Of a stretch of 64,000 nucleotides of DNA, positions 56,144 to 64,000 are shown piece after piece. The first letter of the stretch is position 1, and each line of letters opens with the position of its first letter. Both the position numbers and the translations under genes were made by a program. The stretch is from the NCBI RefSeq assembly GCF_038397755.1, contig NZ_CP151637.1:682001-746000 (forward strand), in the 5' to 3' direction. Below the pieces are notes generated by a model. The model worked only from the letters and a program-made list of their open reading frames with translations, had not been told where the DNA came from and did no database searches. The stretch comes from Microbacterium sp. LWH7-1.2 (GTDB lineage: Bacteria; Actinomycetota; Actinomycetes; Actinomycetales; Microbacteriaceae).

Positions 56144-56760
56144 AACAGCGTCTGCCAGATGTTGACGACGGCATTCATCTCCAGCTGAGCCAGCAGCAGG
56201 ACGATGGCGTAGCTGATGATCGCCGCCAGCGGCACCCACACCATGAGGCGGTCCGCGACCTGGCGCACCTTGTCGGATGCCGGAAACAGTCCGGCGCGCA
56301 GCATGTGCAGGGTCACCGCGTAGAAGGTAGGGATCGTGACCGCCCACGTCACCATGCACCACGGGCACAGCGTGTGCAGGTTGGGGGCGTAGATGCTCTG
56401 GCTGATGAGCCAGATCACGAACCCGAACGCGAACGCGATGCCGGCCCAGAAGCACCACCAGAACCAGCGGGCGAAACGAGCGCGGGCGAGGATCGCCATG
56501 CCCACGACGATCGGGGCGGCCCAGCCGGTGAGCCCGAGGATCGGGTTCGGGAACCCGAACACGCTTCCCTGCCACGAATCGAGGTTCGCGCTGCACTGCA
56601 CCAGCACGCTCAGATCGCACGACGCGATCGCGTCGGGGTTGGCGAGCTTCTCGAACTTCTCGACCGTCAGCGAGAAGGCCGCCCACCAACCGATCACACC
56701 TGCGATCACGAGCCATACGGCGAGTCCGGTGGGACGGGTGTGGGTCTGCTGCTCGGGCAT
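56137..56760 (-). CDS. Vitamin K epoxide reductase (VKOR) family membrane protein
   Basis: 207 aa with about five membrane helices. Redox-active motif LCPWCMVTW (CPWC) and the loop Cys pair SCDLSVLVQCSANL are present, as in bacterial VKOR that reoxidises DsbA-like oxidases with menaquinone. No DsbA partner is adjacent. ATG 56760 has CATAAT (minus strand, 56768-56773) 7 nt upstream, suggesting a leaderless mRNA. Confidence 0.92.
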   Translation of the reverse strand: MPEQQTHTRPTGLAVWLVIAGVIGWWAAFSLTVEKFEKLANPDAIASCDLSVLVQCSANLDSWQGSVFGFPNPILGLTGWAAPIVVGMAILARARFARWFWWCFWAGIAFAFGFVIWLISQSIYAPNLHTLCPWCMVTWAVTIPTFYAVTLHMLRAGLFPASDKVRQVADRLMVWVPLAAIISYAIVLLLAQLEMNAVVNIWQTLFG

Positions 56761-56883
56761 GCCTCGGATTATGGCATCGAGATCTGCACGGATGCCGCAC
56801 CCTCGAGCCGTGGCAAATCGCCGGTCGTCGGCGTGGGGAAGGCGTGACTGGGTGACGAATGGGCATTCTGGCGGGGGAAGTGC

Positions 56884-57101
56884 GATAATGGGGGTCGATG
56901 ACTCACGGCCGCGCCGTAACGGTCATCACCAGAAGACTTCAGGGCGACGAATGCCCTTGGCAGCGCGAGCATCCGCCTAGTGCCGGACGACCGCTGCAGA
57001 CCGAGTGAGTTCGCGGCACCGCCCCGTCCAGAGGGGCATGGGCGGCGCCGCACGAGATTTCGCCGGGCGACGCGCGGTGTCGCCCCGCTAGGAGTACGCC
57101 A
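56884..57101 (+). promoter_or_regulatory. Long structured leader of rne
   Basis: GATAAT at 56884-56889 is a -10-like box, so the leader would be about 205 nt. It contains a small hairpin AGGGC/GCCCT (56941-56957), a strong 12-bp stem with one mismatch (57013-57024 with 57040-57051) and a hairpin GGGCGAC/GTCGCCCC just before GGAG at 57091. RNase E messages are often autoregulated through structured 5' leaders, so this is a candidate. The 56761-56883 part between VKOR and the promoter holds nothing else that I can identify. Confidence 0.5.
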
Positions 57102-57104
57102 GTG

Positions 57105-59519
57105 ATGGCTGATGGAACCGATGCAGAATTCAACCCTCAGACCGAACCCGACGCACCGCTGACATCAGCGGGCGACGAGGCGACCACCGCGGCTGACGCG
57201 GACTCGCCGGTCGAGGGGCCGCAGGAGACCGCCGAGGTCTCCGAGCCGGCCGAGGAGAGCGCCGCCGAGACGGAGGTCGAGGCTCCTGAGGCGGCCACCG
57301 AGACCGAGACTCCCGCAGAGCAGGAGCAGGAGCAGGAGCCGGAGCCGGACTCCGCCGTCGCCGCGCAGCCCCCTGCCGAGGCGACTCCCGAGCCCACCGG
57401 AGAGGTCCCCGAGGACGAGGCGACGCCGGCAGCCGAGGCCGCAGAGCCGGGGGCTCCTGCAGAGCCCGACGCCGTGACCGCGGTGAGCCTGGGGCTGCTG
57501 CCCGAGGACTTCGTGTCGGCGGTGTCGACGCAGCTCATGTTCTACGCGCCCGAGATCACGCCGCTTCCGGCGCGCCCGGGACGCTCGCAGCCGGAGGCGG
57601 AGCCCGAGGCGGCGGCATCGTCCAGCACCTCGCGCCGGCGCAGCCGTCGCCGCGGCGAGGTCCGGGACGAGGCATCCGCTCCGTCGGAGCCGTCGCAGCC
57701 CCGCCAGCGTGCCGTCGAGCTCATCACCGAGCCACAGCGCATCAAGGGTTCGACCCGCCTCGAGGCGAAGAAGCAGCGCCGCCGTGACGGTCGTGAGGCC
57801 GGCCGCCGCCGCGCGGTCGTCACCGAGGCGGAGTTCCTCGCTCGTCGTGAGGCCGTCGACCGTGACATGATCGTGCGCTCGCGCAACGGCCGCATCCAGA
57901 TCGCCGTGCTTGAAGACAACGTGCTCGTGGAGCACTACGTCGCGCGAAACCAGGACGCGTCTCTCATCGGCAACGTCTACCTCGGCCGCGTGCAGAACGT
58001 CCTGCCGAGCATGGAGGCCGCCTTCGTCGACATCGGCCGGGGCCGCAACGCCGTGCTGTACTCGGGCGAGGTCGATTGGGACGCCGTCGAGACCGGCAAC
58101 CAGCCCCGCCGGATCGAGCTCGCGCTCAAGACCGGCGACCGTGTCCTCGTCCAGGTCACGAAGGATCCGGTCGGCCACAAGGGCGCCCGGCTCACGAGCC
58201 AGATCTCGCTTCCCGGTCGCTATCTCGTGTACGTGCCGGGCGGCAACATGAACGGCATCTCGCGCAAGCTCCCCGACACCGAGCGCGCCCGCCTCAAGAA
58301 GATCCTCAAGGAGGTGCTGCCCGAGTCTTCCGGCGTCATCGTCCGCACCGCCGCCGAAGGCGCCACCGAGGATCAGCTGACGCGCGATGTGCAGCGCCTC
58401 ACCAACCAGTGGGAGCACATCTCGAAGCAGATCGAGACGATCCAGGCGCCCGCGCTGCTGCACTCCGAGCCGGATCTCCTCGTCAAGATCGTCCGCGACG
58501 TCTTCAACGAGGACTTCTCGAAGATGCTCATCCAGGGCGACGACGCGCATCACACGATCTCGAAGTACCTCGAGTCCGTGGCACCCGACCTTCTCGAGCG
58601 CGTGGAGCGGTACGAGGGCGAGCACGACCCGTTCGACGTCTTCCGCGTCACCGAGCAGATCGAGAAGGCCCTCGACCGCAAGGTGTGGCTGCCCTCCGGC
58701 GGCTCGCTGGTCATCGATCGCACCGAGGCGATGACGGTCGTCGACGTCAACACCGGCAAGTTCGTCGGCTCAGGCGGCAACCTCGAAGAGACCGTCACGA
58801 AGAACAACCTCGAAGCCGCGGAGGAGATCGTCCGCCAGCTGCGCCTGCGCGACATCGGCGGCATCATCGTGGTCGACTTCATCGACATGGTGCTCGAGTC
58901 CAACCGCGACCTCGTCCTGCGCCGCCTCGTCGAGTGCCTGAGCCGCGACCGGACGAAGCACCAGGTCGCCGAGGTCACGTCGCTGGGTCTCGTGCAGATG
59001 ACGCGCAAGAAACTCGGATTGGGCCTGCTCGAGACCTTCAGCGAGGCGTGCGAGGTCTGCGCCGGGCGCGGCCTGATCGTGCACCACGACCCCGTCGTCA
59101 AGCACCGTGTGCCCGCCGCTGCCGGCGGTGCGCCGTCATCCGGCCGTCGCCCGCGGGGCGGAGCCTCGACTCCTGCGACCGGCAGCGGCTCGAACGGCAC
59201 GCACGTGATCACCGAGGGCGTGAAGTCGGCGCTCGCGCAGATCGCAGCGTCGACGATCCACCACAGCGAAGAGGCTCCGCACGTCGAGGCGGAGCCGGTC
59301 GTCGAGCAGACTCCCGTCGAGCGTCCGAAGAAGCCGCGCAAGAAGCGCCAGGATTCCGGCGGGAAGAAGGAGAACCGCACCGAGAAGGACCTCCTCCTCG
59401 ACTCGGTGCTGAATGCGCTTCCTGAGCCCAAGGCTCCGGGGCAGGGTCGCTCCCGTCGTCGCGTGACGACGGCGGCGCTCACGGGCACACCGGTGCCCCA
59501 CACGCCCTCAGAGGATTGA
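57105..59519 (+). CDS. rne: Ribonuclease E/G
   Basis: 804 aa. Endonuclease of mRNA decay and rRNA/tRNA processing. The first about 240 residues are acidic and Pro/Glu/Ala-rich (TEPDAPLTSAGDEAT...), then basic (TSRRRSRRRGEVRD), a likely disordered scaffold. The S1 domain begins near 280 (GNVYLGRVQNVLPSMEAAF), catalytic Asp residues are in TVVDVNTGKFVG and IIVVDFIDMV, and the zinc-link is CEVCAGRG. ATG 57105 is one codon after an in-frame GTG 57102; either may initiate. The C-terminal tail is Lys/Arg-rich. Followed by a terminator hairpin. Confidence 0.95.
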   Translation: MADGTDAEFNPQTEPDAPLTSAGDEATTAADADSPVEGPQETAEVSEPAEESAAETEVEAPEAATETETPAEQEQEQEPEPDSAVAAQPPAEATPEPTGEVPEDEATPAAEAAEPGAPAEPDAVTAVSLGLLPEDFVSAVSTQLMFYAPEITPLPARPGRSQPEAEPEAAASSSTSRRRSRRRGEVRDEASAPSEPSQPRQRAVELITEPQRIKGSTRLEAKKQRRRDGREAGRRRAVVTEAEFLARREAVDRDMIVRSRNGRIQIAVLEDNVLVEHYVARNQDASLIGNVYLGRVQNVLPSMEAAFVDIGRGRNAVLYSGEVDWDAVETGNQPRRIELALKTGDRVLVQVTKDPVGHKGARLTSQISLPGRYLVYVPGGNMNGISRKLPDTERARLKKILKEVLPESSGVIVRTAAEGATEDQLTRDVQRLTNQWEHISKQIETIQAPALLHSEPDLLVKIVRDVFNEDFSKMLIQGDDAHHTISKYLESVAPDLLERVERYEGEHDPFDVFRVTEQIEKALDRKVWLPSGGSLVIDRTEAMTVVDVNTGKFVGSGGNLEETVTKNNLEAAEEIVRQLRLRDIGGIIVVDFIDMVLESNRDLVLRRLVECLSRDRTKHQVAEVTSLGLVQMTRKKLGLGLLETFSEACEVCAGRGLIVHHDPVVKHRVPAAAGGAPSSGRRPRGGASTPATGSGSNGTHVITEGVKSALAQIAASTIHHSEEAPHVEAEPVVEQTPVERPKKPRKKRQDSGGKKENRTEKDLLLDSVLNALPEPKAPGQGRSRRRVTTAALTGTPVPHTPSED

Positions 59520-59527
59520 GCGCGCAC

Positions 59528-59553
59528 GCCGTCCCGGCTCCGGCCGGGGCGGC
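59528..59553 (+). terminator. Hairpin after rne
   Basis: GCCGTCCCGGC (59528-59538) with GCCGGGGCGGC (59543-59553), one T-G pair, 4-nt loop; it ends exactly one base before the GTG of the next ORF. Likely the rne terminator. Confidence 0.6.
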
Positions 59554-60465
59554 GTGACCCCCACTGTCGGCCTCGCCGACGACACCGTGGCACTGATCTC
59601 GGCGTTCCCCGCCGACGTCGTGGTGGTCGACTGCACGCTGTTCGCGGTCCTCGACGTGCTTGATCGGATCGACCAGCGCTTCGCGGTGCTCGAGCACACG
59701 CTGCACGACTTCCTGGCGTCGGGCGCGCGAGTGGCGGGGCCGGTGCTGTGGACGAGAGGGATACGCGTGCGGGCGCCGCGCCGACACGCCACACCGATCC
59801 TGGTGGCGTCCGTGCCCGGTTTCGAGCTGCCGTTCCTTTCGCAGCGCGCGCTTTCCGCGGTTCCTGGACAGGTCGTCTACGCGGGCGCGATGACACGCGC
59901 CGTCCCCGCACGACCCGCCGCGCCCACGGTTGTGCTGAGCCTCAGCACCTTCCGCTTCGCCGATCTCGTCCCGATCTGGCAGCGCGTGCTCGACGCCGTC
60001 GACGGCCTCGACGTGCGCGTGGTCGCCACGCTGGGCCCGGCCCTGGCGAGAGGGGAGGTGCGCGTACCCGGCGGCATCGAAGTGCATGAATGGATGCCGC
60101 ACGACGAATTGTTCCCCGAAGCCTCCCTCCTCGTGGGCCACGGTGGGCACGGCACGACCCTCGCGGCGCTCGCGCATGGCGTGCCGGTGCTGGTGCTGCC
60201 ACTCGAACGAACGTCGGATCAGCCGCGCATCGGACGGGCGGTGGCGCGTGCGGGCGTGGGTGCGAAGTTGTCGCGCCGCACGGATGCCGCGACGATCCGG
60301 CGTGCGATCACGCGGACGCTGGCCGACGATGTCATGCGGGATCGCGCCCGCCGGCTGGGCGATGCGATCCGCACGCTCGACGGACCCGGTCGCGCGGCGG
60401 ACGTGCTCGAACTGTCGGCGGCCGCCGGCGGTGAGGTCAGCGGCGGTCGCGCCCCCGCACCCTGA
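59554..60465 (+). CDS. N-terminally short GT-B glycosyltransferase (possible remnant)
   Basis: 303 aa against about 390-430 in the macrolide/UDP-glycosyltransferase families. The C-terminal half is complete: LSLSTFRFADLVPIWQRVL, VHEWMPHDELFPEASLLVGHGG (the His-rich donor-binding segment HGGHGTTLAALAHGVPVLVLP) and TSDQPRIGRAVARAGVG. The N-terminal acceptor domain lacks the first about 90 residues, including the usual GHxxP start. No Shine-Dalgarno precedes GTG 59554, which abuts the rne hairpin. It may be a decayed gene or use another start. Its 3' end overlaps the DUF4031 gene tail-to-tail by 29 nt. Confidence 0.6.
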   Translation: MTPTVGLADDTVALISAFPADVVVVDCTLFAVLDVLDRIDQRFAVLEHTLHDFLASGARVAGPVLWTRGIRVRAPRRHATPILVASVPGFELPFLSQRALSAVPGQVVYAGAMTRAVPARPAAPTVVLSLSTFRFADLVPIWQRVLDAVDGLDVRVVATLGPALARGEVRVPGGIEVHEWMPHDELFPEASLLVGHGGHGTTLAALAHGVPVLVLPLERTSDQPRIGRAVARAGVGAKLSRRTDAATIRRAITRTLADDVMRDRARRLGDAIRTLDGPGRAADVLELSAAAGGEVSGGRAPAP

Positions 60466-60703
60466 GCCCGGACGCGATGAGCCGTCGCACCAGCTCGTGT
60501 CCGCTGACATGGAGGGCGCCGGCGGCGACCAGGCGCGCGTGCGCCTCTTCGGGCACGTCGTAGTGGTCGAGGTCGAATCCCCGTGCGGGGATCCCGTTCG
60601 CCGCGGCGAACGCGTGGAGCTCCGCGAGGTCGGTGTCGGTCACCAGGTGCGCCCACAGCCGACCGTGCGCCGGCCAGAGAGGATCGTCGATCAGGATCGC
60701 CAC
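60437..60703 (-). CDS. DUF4031 protein
   Basis: 88 aa. Small protein beginning MAILIDDPLWPAHGRLWAHL, a match to DUF4031, with FDLDHYDVPEEAHARL and a basic C-terminus. Function unknown; in some fused homologues the domain is linked to nucleotide metabolism. GTG 60703 has TAGGAT (minus strand, 60710-60715) 6 nt upstream, a leaderless arrangement. Confidence 0.85.
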   Translation of the reverse strand: MAILIDDPLWPAHGRLWAHLVTDTDLAELHAFAAANGIPARGFDLDHYDVPEEAHARLVAAGALHVSGHELVRRLIASGLRVRGRDRR

Positions 60704-60764
60704 GACCAGATCCTACGCACCGGATGCCGCGCCGACCGCTTTCGCGGAGTGTTCAGGGATCTGG

Positions 60765-60803
60765 TAAAGTAGACCCTTGGTGCGTCGAGATATCCGCACC
60801 AAG
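60765..60803 (+). promoter_or_regulatory. Promoter and 5' hairpin of the rplU-rpmA operon
   Basis: TAAAGT (60765-60770) is the -10 candidate. The transcript would begin close to the hairpin CTTGGTGCG (60776-60784)/CGCACCAAG (60795-60803), perfect 9-bp arms with a 10-nt loop, at the very 5' end of the rplU mRNA. It could be a ribosomal-protein binding leader or an mRNA-stability element. Confidence 0.5.
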
Positions 60804-60858
60804 TCTTCGTTGACGTCCTCGAGTGCGTGCGCGCGCTCCCAGAAGAAACAGGTGTGAA

Positions 60859-61167
60859 GTGGTTTACGCAGTTGTGCGCGCCGGCGGCCGGCAGGAGAAG
60901 GTCGAGGTCGGCACGATCGTCGTTCTCGACCGTCAGGCCGCGAAGATCGGCGACAAGATCGAGCTCCCCGCGGTGCTCTTCGTCGACGGGGACACCGTCA
61001 CGACCGATGCCGACAAGCTCGCGAAGGTCACCGTGACCGCCGAGGTGCTCGGTGAGGAGCGCGGCCCGAAGATCGTGATCCAGAAGTTCAAGAACAAGAC
61101 CGGCTACAAGAAGCGCCAGGGGCACCGTCAGGACCTCACGCGCGTCAAGGTCACCGGCATCAAGTAA
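60859..61167 (+). CDS. rplU: 50S ribosomal protein L21
   Basis: 102 aa. Typical L21 sequence [54 protein letters not shown] 60859 is the start because the family begins one residue before VYAVV; AACAGG lies upstream. Assembles in domain I of 23S rRNA. Gap to rpmA is 18 nt. Confidence 0.97.
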   Translation: MVYAVVRAGGRQEKVEVGTIVVLDRQAAKIGDKIELPAVLFVDGDTVTTDADKLAKVTVTAEVLGEERGPKIVIQKFKNKTGYKKRQGHRQDLTRVKVTGIK

Positions 61168-61185
61168 GCCACAGGAGACGCAGAG

Positions 61186-61443
61186 ATGGCACACAAAAAG
61201 GGCGCAAGCTCCACCCGTAACGGTCGTGACTCCAACGCTCAGCGCCTCGGCGTGAAGCGTTTCGGCGGCCAGGCCGTCAACGCCGGCGAGATCCTCGTCC
61301 GCCAGCGTGGCACGCACTTCCACCCGGGCGCCAACGTCGGCCGCGGTGGCGACGACACGCTGTTCGCGCTGGCCGCGGGCGCGGTCGAGTTCGGCCACAA
61401 GGGCGGCCGCAAGGTCGTCAACGTCGTGGCGGTCGCGGAGTAA
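61186..61443 (+). CDS. rpmA: 50S ribosomal protein L27
   Basis: 85 aa. [20 protein letters not shown] and [20 protein letters not shown] are canonical. No N-terminal cleavage extension as in Firmicutes. Co-transcribed with rplU and followed by a terminator. Confidence 0.97.
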   Translation: MAHKKGASSTRNGRDSNAQRLGVKRFGGQAVNAGEILVRQRGTHFHPGANVGRGGDDTLFALAAGAVEFGHKGGRKVVNVVAVAE

Positions 61444-63892
<2,449 letters not shown>

Positions 63893-63896
<4 letters not shown>

Positions 63897-64000
63897 CCAC
63901 CACCGCCACGACGGCACGCGAACGGATGCTGCTCGCCAAGGATGCGGCGCGCAGCATCGGTCTCCTCGGCGACGACGCGAAGCGCGATGCGCTCCTCTCG
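63893..64000 (+). CDS. proA: Gamma-glutamyl phosphate reductase, N-terminal fragment (runs off right edge)
   Basis: 36 residues visible, MTTTATTARERMLLAKDAAR, with the helical start of the aldehyde-dehydrogenase-like enzyme. The overlap with proB (ATGA) and order proB-proA support the call; the catalytic Cys lies beyond the edge. Confidence 0.85.

Noticed and set aside
57105..57800. Acidic/basic low-complexity start of rne as a repeat or frameshift artefact
   Set aside because: The frame is open and typical of actinobacterial RNase E N-terminal extensions; the codon pattern is normal.

Overview
The window is high-GC DNA (roughly 69-70 percent G+C by eye) from an actinobacterium, most probably a Microbacteriaceae member such as Microbacterium. 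The grounds are the coproporphyrin-type ferrochelatase with a C-terminal Cys cluster, a mycobacterial-type RpiB, paired ClpP1/ClpP2, a translational ileS T-box, RNase E/G with an acidic N-terminal extension, DUF4233/DUF4031/DUF6993-type proteins, frequent ATGA/GTGA stop-start overlaps and many apparently leaderless genes. It is compact chromosomal core DNA. I see no insertion sequence, prophage, integrase, CRISPR array, toxin-antitoxin pair or restriction system.

Layout. 1-4.0 kb: minimal zincin (cut by the edge), tRNA-His, orn, tRNA-Arg, a 70-aa protein, the yczE membrane protein divergent from its MocR-type regulator yczR, and an 87-aa protein. 4.2-11.0 kb: an SSB paralogue, a DUF6993 lipoprotein, ettA with a coupled thioesterase, tesB, an unknown protein and an FAD-dependent dehydrogenase. 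11.0-16.4 kb: truncated globin and MscS channel, then a four-gene operon (ABC ATPase, permease, histidine kinase, response regulator). 16.5-26.4 kb: pepN, an ArsR-SulP pair divergent from ferrochelatase, rpiB-nei, and paiB-amidohydrolase. 26.4-34.0 kb: a second kinase/regulator pair, dps, an SGNH-type acyltransferase with gamma-carbonic anhydrase, an alpha/beta hydrolase and a lactonase-fold protein. 34.1-39.3 kb: tRNA-Gly, an NTF2-like protein, tRNA-Pro, tig, clpP1-clpP2 and clpX, a proteostasis cluster. 39.4-45.9 kb: serine hydrolase, epoxide hydrolase, M3 peptidase, and a winged-helix regulator/76-aa protein/MFS exporter cassette behind a striking 14-bp-period repeat array. 45.9-56.8 kb: an 82-aa protein, valS, an MHS-family transporter, T-box-ileS-folC-DUF4233-ndk, and VKOR. 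56.9-64 kb: rne with a long structured leader, an N-terminally short glycosyltransferase, DUF4031, rplU-rpmA, obg, proB and proA (cut by the edge).

The most interesting non-coding signals are five TTGCA units at an exact 14-bp period overlapping the promoter of a regulator-transporter operon (43585-43655); over-represented GGATGC/GCATCC hexamers that force rare codons and also form the cores of perfect-palindrome terminators; a consistent TAnnnT box 6-8 nt before about fifteen start codons (leaderless mRNAs); two GGAAT-N17/18-GTT promoters of SigH/SigR type, before dps and before a small orphan gene; and structured leaders before ileS, rne, clpX and rplU.
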